From an uncultured Sulfitobacter sp. (lineage in GTDB: Bacteria > Pseudomonadota > Alphaproteobacteria > Rhodobacterales > Rhodobacteraceae): a stretch of 64,000 nt of DNA. The notes under the pieces are model-generated. The model was not told where the DNA came from and ran no database searches. It saw only the letters and a program-made list of their open reading frames with translations. Below are positions 43,159 to 51,808 of the stretch, piece after piece (position 1 is the first letter of the stretch; each line of letters opens with the position of its first letter). Both the position numbers and the translations under genes were made by a program. The stretch lies in assembly GCA_937138475.1 (NCBI GenBank), contig CAKZPD010000028.1, positions 1 through 64,000 of the forward strand, read 5' to 3'.

Positions 43159-45093
43159 TCCGCGCAGCTCTTGCGAGAAGGGGACAGGCAGGGCCGGCTT
43201 CCCCAGCCGCGCGCGATAGATCGGCAGGCTTTCGGTGACGCGCATGACATAGTTGCGGGTTTCGGAAAAGGGGATCATCTCGATCCAGTCGATCATATCG
43301 GTCTGACCGTTGCGCGGGTCGCCCTGTTCTTGCATCCATTGGATGGGGCGACTTGGTCCCGCGTTATACCCGGCGGCCATCATCACCACGTTGCCGTCAA
43401 AACGCCCGGCAAGACTGGCAAGATAGGCGGCGCCCAGCACACCGTTATACATCGGATCGCTCAGCAGGCGCGCGGTGCTGTGCTGGGCCGACAGCCCCAG
43501 CTTGGCGGCAACTTCGCTGGCGGTGGCGGGCATCAGCTGCATCAGGCCGCGCGCGCCCACATGGCTTTGCACCCAAGGGTCGAATTCGCTTTCGCGCCGG
43601 GCAATGGCCAACACCATTTCTGGCGCCATGGCCAGACGCTGTGTGGCCAGCGGGTGCAGCGGATAATAGGCCAGCGGGATCACGATACCGCGCTGGGCAA
43701 CACGTTTGCCGATCATCACCGCCAGATGCGGCAGGTTCAGTTCAAGCGCGGCCTGCCCCAGCAGGGCGGCGCCCTCGGCATCAAGGCCTTCGGCCATATG
43801 GGCCCAAAAGCGCTCGGCCAGCGACCGGCGCCCGGACGCCTGCAACAACAGCCCGGCCTGAAACAACGGATCCTGGACAAAGCGGGCGCTGTGCCAGGTG
43901 CCGGGGGGCGGGGCAAAGACCTGGCCCATGTCGAAGGGCGCGCCCGCCTGTTCCGCCGCCAGCAACCCGTAAAAGCTGGTTTGGTGCTGCGCCGCCGCCA
44001 AATAGGCCTGATCGGCCGCCGCCACTTGCCCAAGCGCCGCCAGCGCCCGGCCCCGCCAATATCCCGCCCGCCCCTGCGAGATCGGCGAGGCCACGGCCGC
44101 ATCCAGACGGTTGAAATGCGCCAGGGCGGTCTTGGGGTCATTCAGTTTGCGCAACGCGATAAAGCCGGCCAGCCATTCCAGATCAGCGTAATCGCTGCCC
44201 GGTTGCAGGTGGTGCTGCGCCGCGATGTCATAGGCGCGTTTGGCGCGCCCATTCCGTATTTCAGCCCGCGCCAGCCAGCGGCGCTGCCCGGCCCAGGCCT
44301 CGGGGCGACCCAGGCGCACCGCCGAGGCCGAGCGCTCAAGCAGAAGATCCATGGCCGTGTCGCCAAAGCCCTTGCGCAAACGCCACAGCACCCGGTCATA
44401 GGCCAGGCCGGGATCACCGGCCAGGGGGGCCGGGACGGCGCGGATCAGTTGATCAACCCCTGCGGCATCGCTGCGCAGCGCCAGCCGCGCCTTGGCCAGG
44501 GCGCGCAGATCGGGGGACACCAGCGGCAGCATCGCGGTGGCCATCGCCTGATTGCCCTGCCACAGCAGCGCGTCAAGCCGGGCGGCGTGATGCGGGGCAA
44601 GCATGGCGGCGAAATCCCGCAGGGCCTGATCGTGCAGCGCCGCGTCCATTGGCATGGTGCGCCAGGCAAGCGCCAGCCGCGCTTCGGCTTCGGGGCGGCG
44701 GCCCGATTGGATCAGGGCCTGGGCAAAGGCAAAGGCCCCCTGGGGGGTTTGTGGCGCGGCATCGGCAAAAAACTCTAACACGGCGGGGGGGCCGGCGGCG
44801 ATCACCGCCGCTTCTGATTGTTCGCGCAGATAGGCAAGGCCGGGCCAATCGGGTCGCCGCCCCAGAAAGGCAGCGATTCGAGGATAGTCGCCCTGACCGT
44901 CCCGCAGCTGCATCCAGGTGATGATATCGCTGGCGATCTGGCCATCCTTGGCCGCCAGAACCTGGGCGCTGTCCCAATTGCCGCGCTGCGCGGCATCCAA
45001 AGCCCAGCCAAGGGGACGCGGGCGCGGGCTGTCGGCCAGCGCTGGAAAGGCCAGCGCCAATACCAGCGTCAGCGGCGTCCATATGCGTGTCAT
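43123..45093 (-). CDS. slt: Soluble-type lytic murein transglycosylase
   Basis: This 656-residue protein has a Sec signal peptide (LTLVLALAFPALADS), a long alpha-superhelical ring domain, and a C-terminal SLT domain with the catalytic Glu in IARRESEFDPWVQSHVGARG, then LMQLMPATA and GYNAGPSRPI. It cleaves peptidoglycan to anhydromuropeptides in the periplasm. ATG 45093 is chosen for the compact signal peptide; 45102 is possible. It is divergent from dapA. Confidence 0.88.
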   Translation of the reverse strand: MTRIWTPLTLVLALAFPALADSPRPRPLGWALDAAQRGNWDSAQVLAAKDGQIASDIITWMQLRDGQGDYPRIAAFLGRRPDWPGLAYLREQSEAAVIAAGPPAVLEFFADAAPQTPQGAFAFAQALIQSGRRPEAEARLALAWRTMPMDAALHDQALRDFAAMLAPHHAARLDALLWQGNQAMATAMLPLVSPDLRALAKARLALRSDAAGVDQLIRAVPAPLAGDPGLAYDRVLWRLRKGFGDTAMDLLLERSASAVRLGRPEAWAGQRRWLARAEIRNGRAKRAYDIAAQHHLQPGSDYADLEWLAGFIALRKLNDPKTALAHFNRLDAAVASPISQGRAGYWRGRALAALGQVAAADQAYLAAAQHQTSFYGLLAAEQAGAPFDMGQVFAPPPGTWHSARFVQDPLFQAGLLLQASGRRSLAERFWAHMAEGLDAEGAALLGQAALELNLPHLAVMIGKRVAQRGIVIPLAYYPLHPLATQRLAMAPEMVLAIARRESEFDPWVQSHVGARGLMQLMPATASEVAAKLGLSAQHSTARLLSDPMYNGVLGAAYLASLAGRFDGNVVMMAAGYNAGPSRPIQWMQEQGDPRNGQTDMIDWIEMIPFSETRNYVMRVTESLPIYRARLGKPALPVPFSQELRGSGLAAFAPKGE

Positions 45094-45228
45094 CACTTGC
45101 ATTCCCCATGGGTTGAAGGCTAGAGGCTTTTCTACATATCCCATGCGCGATCAGCTTCAAATCACGATCTTGCCATGGCATCATTTTCATCGGCCATCCG
45201 GCCCAAGCGACCATAAAGGAGCGTGCAC

Positions 45229-46104
45229 ATGTTCAAAGGCTCTATGCCTGCCCTCGTCACCCCGTTCAGAAACGGCGAGCTGGATTTGGAAACGCTGAAG
45301 AAACTGGTCGAGTGGCATATCGGCGAAGGCAGCAGCGCGCTGGTGCCGGTTGGAACAACGGGCGAAAGCCCAACCCTGAGCCACCGCGAGCACGAGTTGG
45401 TGGTCGAAGAGGTGGTCAAGGCGGCTGCCGGACGCATACCGGTGATTGCCGGGGCCGGATCGAACAACACCACCGAGGCCATGCGCCTGACCCAGCACGC
45501 CGAAAAGGTGGGCGCCGATGCGGCGCTGGTGGTCACGCCCTATTACAACAAGCCGACCCAGCGCGGGTTGATTGCGCATTTCACCGCCATCCATGATTCG
45601 AGCAATCTGCCGATCATCATCTATAATATCCCCGGCCGGTCGGTTGTGGACATGCTGCCCGAGACCATGGGCGCGCTGGCCAAGCTGCCGCGGATCATCG
45701 GGGTCAAGGATGCCACCGGCGATCTGGCGCGGGTCTGTGATCAGCGTCTGGCCTGTGGCCCCGAGTTCATGCAGGTATCGGGCGAGGACGCCACCGCGCA
45801 TGGGTTCAACGCCCAGGGCGGCGTCGGTTGTATTTCGGTCACGGCCAATGTGGCGCCCGGATTGCTGGCGCAGATGCAGGCGGCCTGTCTGGCGGGCGAT
45901 TACGCTGCGGCGCTGGCGCTGCAGGATCGGTTGATGCCGCTGCATAAGGCGATCTTTACCGAGCCGGGATTGGTCGGGGTCAAATACGCCATGTCGCGGC
46001 TGGGCCTGTGTTCGGAAGAGGTGCGCTTGCCGCTGACCGGGCTGTCGGATGCCACCAAAGCCTTGGTCGATCACGGATTGCGCCACGCCGGGCTGCTGGA
46101 CTGA
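45229..46104 (+). CDS. dapA: 4-hydroxy-tetrahydrodipicolinate synthase
   Basis: This 291-residue TIM-barrel aldolase has [20 protein letters not shown], the catalytic Tyr in [13 protein letters not shown], and the Schiff-base Lys in [10 protein letters not shown]. It condenses pyruvate with aspartate semialdehyde in lysine and diaminopimelate synthesis. ATG 45229 has AAAGGA eight bases upstream; a GTG at 45223 is also in frame. Confidence 0.93.
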   Translation: MFKGSMPALVTPFRNGELDLETLKKLVEWHIGEGSSALVPVGTTGESPTLSHREHELVVEEVVKAAAGRIPVIAGAGSNNTTEAMRLTQHAEKVGADAALVVTPYYNKPTQRGLIAHFTAIHDSSNLPIIIYNIPGRSVVDMLPETMGALAKLPRIIGVKDATGDLARVCDQRLACGPEFMQVSGEDATAHGFNAQGGVGCISVTANVAPGLLAQMQAACLAGDYAAALALQDRLMPLHKAIFTEPGLVGVKYAMSRLGLCSEEVRLPLTGLSDATKALVDHGLRHAGLLD

Positions 46105-46194
46105 GGCGTCAGCGCTGGGCTTGGCCTGGGTGGCTGGCCCGCCGGGCCAGCGCCGGGGGTGGTGGACTGGGCCGGGGGCAGGTGCCTCCGGCGG

Positions 46195-46216
46195 GGATAT
46201 TTGCCGAACAAAAGAA
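46195..46216 (+). repeat. Intergenic repeat, GGATATTTG-AACAAAAGAA type, copy 1
   Basis: GGATATTTGCCGAACAAAAGAA lies downstream of dapA after a CCTCCGGCGGG stretch. It matches 47915-47935 with one base inserted and one changed. Such GC-block plus ATATTT...CAAAAGAA sequences recur between genes in Rhodobacteraceae. The function is not known to me. Confidence 0.5.
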
Positions 46217-46240
46217 TAGGGCCAGACCCTGGGGCGGGTC

Positions 46241-47113
46241 TTAGCGTTTGCCGTAGTAGAGGCCGACCACATGTTCGGCCTGGGCGAAGAACAGCCAGCG
46301 GGCGGTCAAGACGCCGAGGATATGGCTGAGAACGGCCAGACCGGCGGCGAAGTGGCTGAAGGGGACAAGCAGCAGCACGATGGGCAGGCCGCTGGTGAGG
46401 ATCAGCGCGATCAGCCGCAGTTTGGCGGCGTGTTTGCGGCCCACGACATGGACAAATTCGCGCAACAGGTAGTTTGTGCCGGTGTGAGGCGGCTCAAACG
46501 CGCGCACCTGGCCGATGGGGCCGAGGCCTGTGGCGCTGGCCAGGGTGCTGCCGGAGCGGCTGAGGGCGGTGTCGCCCTGTTTCCAGACGATGCTTTGCAG
46601 AACGGCGAGGGCGGCCAGAGCCGGGATGGCCAGAGAGATTTGCCCGGCCAGCAGGGCGCCACCGGTGAGGGCATAGGCCAGGAACTTGGCCGGGGTGGCG
46701 CGGCTGTTCCAGCGTGGGATGGTCTTGAGCTGGGTGTAGATCATCGAGGTGGTAAAGACGGTGGCCAGGCTGAGCGCGGCGCCAAGATAGCCCAGGATCG
46801 GCAAACGGGTGTTCCAGAACACCAGAGCTGCGCCATAAATGGCCATGAGCAAGAGCGCGGCAACGGCGCACCAGGCCTCGCGCGAGAGCCAGCTGGATCG
46901 CCATTGGGTGAAGGCCTTGAGGGCGCGTTCGGGGTGGCCAAGGTGAAAGGTTGAGGCGGTCAGCCCGCCGACGGCGGCCAGGTAGGCAAGGGTAAAGAAC
47001 GCGAATGCCGTGACGCCTGTCACCGGGGGCAGGCCGATGCCGAGAAAGACCAGAAGCCCAAAGCCCAGACCGCTGAAGGTGGTGAAGAAGATCACAGAGG
47101 GGGCGGGGTGCAT
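46241..47113 (-). CDS. soeC: Sulfite dehydrogenase membrane anchor SoeC (DmsC-like)
   Basis: This 290-residue protein has about eight membrane helices and a DmsC-type layout starting HPAPSVIFFTTFSGLGFGLL. It would anchor the complex and pass electrons to quinone. Its ATG shares one base with the soeB stop (TGATG). Placement at the end of the xsc-pta operon is what distinguishes it from a DMSO reductase anchor. Confidence 0.8.
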   Translation of the reverse strand: MHPAPSVIFFTTFSGLGFGLLVFLGIGLPPVTGVTAFAFFTLAYLAAVGGLTASTFHLGHPERALKAFTQWRSSWLSREAWCAVAALLLMAIYGAALVFWNTRLPILGYLGAALSLATVFTTSMIYTQLKTIPRWNSRATPAKFLAYALTGGALLAGQISLAIPALAALAVLQSIVWKQGDTALSRSGSTLASATGLGPIGQVRAFEPPHTGTNYLLREFVHVVGRKHAAKLRLIALILTSGLPIVLLLVPFSHFAAGLAVLSHILGVLTARWLFFAQAEHVVGLYYGKR

Positions 47114-47859
47114 CAGAGTTTCTCCAGGGTTTTGTCGAGCCAGCCCAGGAACCCCTTTGGGGTTTCGGCCACGGGGGTCAGGAACGGCGCCAGAACGTCG
47201 ATTTCGGGCAGGGCGTCCTTGGGGCGGGGCGGCAGGTATTTGTTGACCGGAGCCGTGCCCTGTTCGGGCATCAGATCCATGCCGCCGCGATCGCGCGAGA
47301 GGGTGCTGACATGGCTGTTTGGGTCGTTGAAATCGCCAAAGTGGCGGGCGCCGGCCGGGCAGGTGCGCACGCAGGCGGGTTCGCGGTCTTCCTCGGGGAG
47401 GTTTTCGTTATAGATGCGATCGACGCAGAGGGTGCATTTTTTCATCACGCCTGCGGCCTGGTCCAATTCGCGTGCGCCGTATGGGCAGGCCCAGGCGCAA
47501 AGGCCGCAGCCGATGCAATCGCTTTCGTTGACCAGAACGATGCCGTCTTCGCTGCGTTTGTAGCTGGCGCCGGTGGGGCAGACGGTGACGCAAGGGGCAT
47601 CGTCGCAGTGCAGGCAGGATTTGGGGAAATGGATCAGCTGGGCGGCGCCGGTCTGGGGTTGCACTTCGAAAGAGTGCACGCGGTTGAGAAATGTGCCCGA
47701 GGGATCGCTGCCGTAGGCGTCTTGGTCCGAAAGCGGCGCGCCATAGTTTTCGGTGTTCCAGCCTTTGCAGGAAATTACGCAGGCATGGCAGCCAACGCAG
47801 GTGTCCAGGTCGATGACCAGGCCGAGTTTTTTCTGGGTGCTGTTTGGCAGTGAGGTCAT
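47113..47859 (-). CDS. soeB: Sulfite dehydrogenase iron-sulfur subunit SoeB
   Basis: This 248-residue protein has four ferredoxin-type cysteine groups: DTCVGCHACVISCKGWN, CLHCDDAPCVTVCPTGA, DCIGCGLCAWACPYGA, and CTLCVDRI with CVRTCPAGA. These would carry four [4Fe-4S] clusters between SoeA and the membrane subunit. No Tat or Sec signal is present, in line with a cytoplasmic SoeAB. Confidence 0.85.
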   Translation of the reverse strand: MTSLPNSTQKKLGLVIDLDTCVGCHACVISCKGWNTENYGAPLSDQDAYGSDPSGTFLNRVHSFEVQPQTGAAQLIHFPKSCLHCDDAPCVTVCPTGASYKRSEDGIVLVNESDCIGCGLCAWACPYGARELDQAAGVMKKCTLCVDRIYNENLPEEDREPACVRTCPAGARHFGDFNDPNSHVSTLSRDRGGMDLMPEQGTAPVNKYLPPRPKDALPEIDVLAPFLTPVAETPKGFLGWLDKTLEKL

Positions 47860-47914
47860 GGTCTGGCCCCTTTGATTGCGGCGAGGGTGACCTGGGGCTT
47901 GGCCCCAGACCCCA

Positions 47915-47935
47915 GGATATTTGAGAACAAAAGAA
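47915..47935 (+). repeat. Intergenic repeat, GGATATTTG-AACAAAAGAA type, copy 2
   Basis: GGATATTTGAGAACAAAAGAA lies between soeA and soeB, preceded by a GGGGCTTGGCCCC-type palindrome. It matches 46195-46216. The gap it occupies is 88 bases inside an otherwise tight operon. Confidence 0.5.
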
Positions 47936-47947
47936 GGGCAGTGGGGG

Positions 47948-50770
47948 TCATTTGCCGACCTTCCAGGCCAGGTCTTTGGGCGCGGCGGGCACCGGGGATT
48001 TCAGCGCCGCGAAGCTGGGGCTGGATTGAAGCGGGCCGGGTTGCGTGGGGGCGGGGGCCTTTTCGATTGCGACCTTGAGGTCGAACCAGGCCGCCTGGCC
48101 GGTGATCGGGTCAGAGTTGGCCCAGCGCAGCCCGTCGCCTTTTGGCGGCAGGAGCTCATGGATCAGGTGGTTGAGCAGGAAGCCACGGGTGGCTTCGGGG
48201 GCGTTTTCGTCAAGGGCCCAGGCGCCTTTGCGTTTGCCGATCGCGTTCCAGGTCCAGACGGTATTGTCGTTCAGCGCGGCCATTTCCAGAACCGGCACGG
48301 TTATGCTGCCGTGCGGAGAGGACACCCGCGCCCAATCGCCGTCTTGCAGGGCGTTTTCGCGCATCAGTTTGGTTGGCAGGTACAGCGGGTTATGGCCATG
48401 CAATTGCCGCAGCCAGGCGTTTTGCGACCCCCAGGAATGATACATGGCCATTGGGCGCTGGGTCAGGGCGTGAATGGAGAACCCGTCGTTGCCGGTTTGA
48501 TCTGTTTCATACCAGATCGGCAAAGGGGCCATCGTTGATTTGATCCGGTCGCGCAGGTGGTCGGGCGGCTGGTGGGGGCCTTTGCCTTCGGCGGCGCGCT
48601 GGAACTTGCGCAGGGGTTCGCAATAAAGCTGGAACAGATAGGGTTGCGGGCTGTCAAACAGCCCCATGTTCACGGCCCAATCCTGATAGGCGGCATTCCA
48701 GGGTTTGTAATAGCTGGCCTCGGCGGGGATGTGTTCGACGAAAAAGCCGCCGTTTTCGATATAACGGTCGAGCTGATCTGGGTTGACCTCGCCGCGCCCG
48801 CTCTGGCTGCCGTCGCCGCGAAAGCCAGCCAATGGGCCAATGCCGGGCTTGCGGATGTGGTTGACGATGTAATCGCCGTAATCTTTGTATTTCTGGCTGC
48901 CGTCCTCATTGATGAAGCCCGGCAGACCCAGTTGCGCCCCCAGGGTGCAAAGCACCGATTGAAAGCCGCGCACGTCGCGGTCGGGTTCGATGACCGGCCA
49001 GCGGATCGCGTCGGCGGCGGCGTCTGCTTCGCAAATCGGGCGGTCCAGCAGGCTGATGCAATCGTGGCGCTCAAGATAGGTGGTGTCGGGCAGGATCAGA
49101 TCGGCATAGGCGACCATTTCCGAGCTGTAGGCATCCGAATAGATGATGCGCGGGATGACATAATCGCCGTTTTCGTCCGTGTCGGTCAGCATGTCGATCA
49201 CGCCGCGGGTGTTCATCGACGAATTCCACGACATATTGGCCATATACATGAACAGCGTGTCGATCTTGTAGGGATCGCCGGCATGGGCGTTCGAGATGAC
49301 CATATGCATCAGCCCATGGGCCGACATCGGGTTTTCCCAGGTAAAGGCCTTGTCGATACGCGCCGGGCTGCCGTCGGGTCGCAGGACCAGATCCTCGGGG
49401 CCGTGGACAAAGCCAAGGTGGGGGCCGTCAAGCGGCGCATCGGGGGTGACTTTGCAATGCGGTTTGGGGTGCGCGGTGGCCGGTTTGGGATAGGGGGGCT
49501 TGAAACGGAAACCGCCCGGCACTTCGACCGTGCCCAGCAGAATTTGCAAAACATGCAGCGCCCGGCAGGTCTGAAAGCCGTTGGCATGGGCGGAAATCCC
49601 GCGCATGGCATGGAACGACACCGGACGCCCGGTCATCGTCTGGTGCTTTTCGCCTCTGAAATCGGTCCAGGGCTGGTCCAGCTCAAAGGCTTCTTCAAAG
49701 GCAACGCGGGCCAATTCTGCGGCGATGGCGCGGATGCGCGGGGCAGGGATGCCGCAGCGATCTGCCACCGCCTCGGGGGCGTAGTCATCGCTGAGATATT
49801 GATCGGCCATCAGGTGAAAGACCGGGCGGTGTTCGATATCGCCAATGCGGTGGGTGGCGGCCAGATCGGGGCGCACGCCGGGTTGGTCAAAGCGCGCCAA
49901 TTGGCCGGTGGTGCGATCGATCACCAGTTCCTTGCCGTTTTCATCGCGCAGCAGCAGGCCGAAATCATCGGAATCAGGGTCGCTGTTGACCAGAACCGGG
50001 GCGTTGGTGAATTGCGCCAGATATTCCAGATCAACCTTGCCGGCCTTGATCAGGCAATGGACCATCGACAGGATGAACAGCCCATCGGTGCCGGGGGTAA
50101 TGCCGACCCAATCATCGGCCACAGCATTATAGCCGGTGCGGATCGGGTTCACCCCAATCACCCGCGCGCCGCGGGCCTTGATCTTGCCGATGCCCATCTT
50201 GATCGGGTTGCTGTCGTGATCTTCGGCAACGCCAAACAGCATGAACAGCTTGGTGTGATCCCAATCGGGTTGGCCAAATTCCCAAAAGGCGCCGCCCATG
50301 GTATAGATGCCGGCCGTTGCCATATTGACCGAACAAAACCCGCCGTGGGCCGCATAATTGGGGGTGCCAAAATTCTGCGCCCAAAAGCTGGTAAAGCTTT
50401 GGGATTGATCGCGTCCGGTGAAAAAGGCCAGCTTTTCCGGGTTGTTCTTGCGGATCGGGGCCAGCCAATCGGTGGCAATCTTCAGGGCCTCGTCCCACGA
50501 GATTTCTTCAAACTCACCCGACCCGCGCGGCCCGACCCGCTTGAGAGGCGCGCGCAGCCGCGAGGGGGCGTTGACCTGCATGATCCCGGCGCTGCCCTTG
50601 GCGCACAGCACCCCCTTGTTCACCGGGTGATCGCGGTTGCCTTCGATATAGGCGACTTTGCCATCCTTAAGGTGGACGTTGATGCCGCAGCGACAGGCGC
50701 ACATATAACAGGTGGTCTTGCGCACCTCGTCCGAGACGTGGGGGCTCAGGTCGATCACGGGCTGTTGCAT
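47948..50770 (-). CDS. soeA: Sulfite dehydrogenase molybdopterin subunit SoeA
   Basis: This 940-residue protein is of the DMSO reductase superfamily. It has an N-terminal [4Fe-4S] site (CYMCACRCG plus Cys at GVLCAKG) and bis-MGD-binding domains; a likely molybdenum ligand cysteine lies in GGFCSVNM. No Tat signal precedes the cluster, so it stays in the cytoplasm, as for SoeA and unlike DmsA. It oxidises sulfite from Xsc to sulfate. AGGAG lies six bases before the ATG. It follows pta by 22 bases. A different oxidoreductase function is possible but less likely in this operon. Confidence 0.82.
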   Translation of the reverse strand: MQQPVIDLSPHVSDEVRKTTCYMCACRCGINVHLKDGKVAYIEGNRDHPVNKGVLCAKGSAGIMQVNAPSRLRAPLKRVGPRGSGEFEEISWDEALKIATDWLAPIRKNNPEKLAFFTGRDQSQSFTSFWAQNFGTPNYAAHGGFCSVNMATAGIYTMGGAFWEFGQPDWDHTKLFMLFGVAEDHDSNPIKMGIGKIKARGARVIGVNPIRTGYNAVADDWVGITPGTDGLFILSMVHCLIKAGKVDLEYLAQFTNAPVLVNSDPDSDDFGLLLRDENGKELVIDRTTGQLARFDQPGVRPDLAATHRIGDIEHRPVFHLMADQYLSDDYAPEAVADRCGIPAPRIRAIAAELARVAFEEAFELDQPWTDFRGEKHQTMTGRPVSFHAMRGISAHANGFQTCRALHVLQILLGTVEVPGGFRFKPPYPKPATAHPKPHCKVTPDAPLDGPHLGFVHGPEDLVLRPDGSPARIDKAFTWENPMSAHGLMHMVISNAHAGDPYKIDTLFMYMANMSWNSSMNTRGVIDMLTDTDENGDYVIPRIIYSDAYSSEMVAYADLILPDTTYLERHDCISLLDRPICEADAAADAIRWPVIEPDRDVRGFQSVLCTLGAQLGLPGFINEDGSQKYKDYGDYIVNHIRKPGIGPLAGFRGDGSQSGRGEVNPDQLDRYIENGGFFVEHIPAEASYYKPWNAAYQDWAVNMGLFDSPQPYLFQLYCEPLRKFQRAAEGKGPHQPPDHLRDRIKSTMAPLPIWYETDQTGNDGFSIHALTQRPMAMYHSWGSQNAWLRQLHGHNPLYLPTKLMRENALQDGDWARVSSPHGSITVPVLEMAALNDNTVWTWNAIGKRKGAWALDENAPEATRGFLLNHLIHELLPPKGDGLRWANSDPITGQAAWFDLKVAIEKAPAPTQPGPLQSSPSFAALKSPVPAAPKDLAWKVGK

Positions 50771-50792
50771 GGGGGCTCCTGATTGGGTGAGG

Positions 50793-51773
50793 CTAACGGG
50801 TTTGAAGAACGGTGACCGCGATCATGCCCAAAACGTCTTGGGCCGTGCAGCCGCGCGACAGATCATTGGCCGGTTTGTTCAGCCCTTGCAAAACGGGGCC
50901 GATGGCTGTGGCCCCGCCGATCCGCTGCGCGATCTTATAGCCGATATTGCCGGCATCGAGGTTGGGAAAGATCATGACATTCGCATGGCCAGCGACCGAC
51001 GAACCGGGGGCCTTTGCGGCGCCGACCTCGGGGATAAAGGCGGCGTCAAATTGCAATTCGCCCTCGGCCTGGATGTCGGGGTGGGTGGCGTGCAAGATCT
51101 GCGTGGCCTCTTGGACCTTGGTGACACAGGGATGCGCCGCGCTGCCTTTGCTGGAAAACGACAGCATCGCGACCTTGGGCGGGCGTTGCAACAATTGCCG
51201 ATAGGATGCGGCAGACGCCGCGGCAATCGCCGCCAGCTCGGGCGCGGTGGGATCAATCACCAAACCGCAATCGCCAAATATCAGCTGAGGCCCGTCGTTC
51301 GGCAGCATCATCAGGAAAAAGCTGGACACCAGCGGCGCATCGGCGGCCTTGCCGATGATTTGCAGCGCCGCGCGCACCGTGTCCGAGGTGGTGTAAACCG
51401 CGCCGCCCACGGTGCCATCGGCATCCCCCAGCCGCACCATCAATGCCGCAAACACCAGCGGATCGCGCACCGCCGTGGCGGCGGCATCGGCGGTCATGCC
51501 CTTGTGTTTGCGCAGCTCAACCAGGGCCGCCGCATAGGCCGCAGACCGGGGCGAAGCCGCCGGATCCTCGATGGTGATCTGGGCGGTGTCGCCGGCTTGG
51601 GCAACAATCAGCGGGGTAACAACCTTGGGATCGCCCACCAGCGTAACGCGGGCAACCCCCTGTTTTTGCGCGGCAACGGCACCGGCCACGACCCGTGGGT
51701 CATGGCCTTCGCTTAACACGATATGGGCGGGGCGATCAGCGGCGCGCGACAGTAAATCGCGCATCGCTGTCAT
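50793..51773 (-). CDS. pta: Phosphate acetyltransferase
   Basis: This 326-residue protein has the PTA_PTB signature: IVLSEGHDPRVVAGAVAAQK, then VGGAVYTTSDTVRAALQIIG and VLQGLNKPANDLSRGC near the C-terminus. It converts the acetyl phosphate made by Xsc to acetyl-CoA. It lies 35 bases downstream of xsc. It is the short, single-domain type found in taurine and sulfoacetaldehyde operons. Confidence 0.9.
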   Translation of the reverse strand: MTAMRDLLSRAADRPAHIVLSEGHDPRVVAGAVAAQKQGVARVTLVGDPKVVTPLIVAQAGDTAQITIEDPAASPRSAAYAAALVELRKHKGMTADAAATAVRDPLVFAALMVRLGDADGTVGGAVYTTSDTVRAALQIIGKAADAPLVSSFFLMMLPNDGPQLIFGDCGLVIDPTAPELAAIAAASAASYRQLLQRPPKVAMLSFSSKGSAAHPCVTKVQEATQILHATHPDIQAEGELQFDAAFIPEVGAAKAPGSSVAGHANVMIFPNLDAGNIGYKIAQRIGGATAIGPVLQGLNKPANDLSRGCTAQDVLGMIAVTVLQTR

Positions 51774-51808
51774 GTCCGCCCTGCGGATGCTGTTGCCGGG
51801 CCCGACAC

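Noticed and set aside
43171..44778. 535-codon open frame antisense to slt
   Set aside because: Low-complexity Arg/Gln/Gly-rich translation typical of a shadow frame.
47948..50770. DMSO or polysulfide reductase
   Set aside because: No Tat signal precedes the protein and it follows xsc-pta, which fits SoeA better; not fully excluded.
48557..50782. 741-codon open frame antisense to soeA
   Set aside because: Shadow of a GC-rich gene; no ribosome site or recognisable domain.
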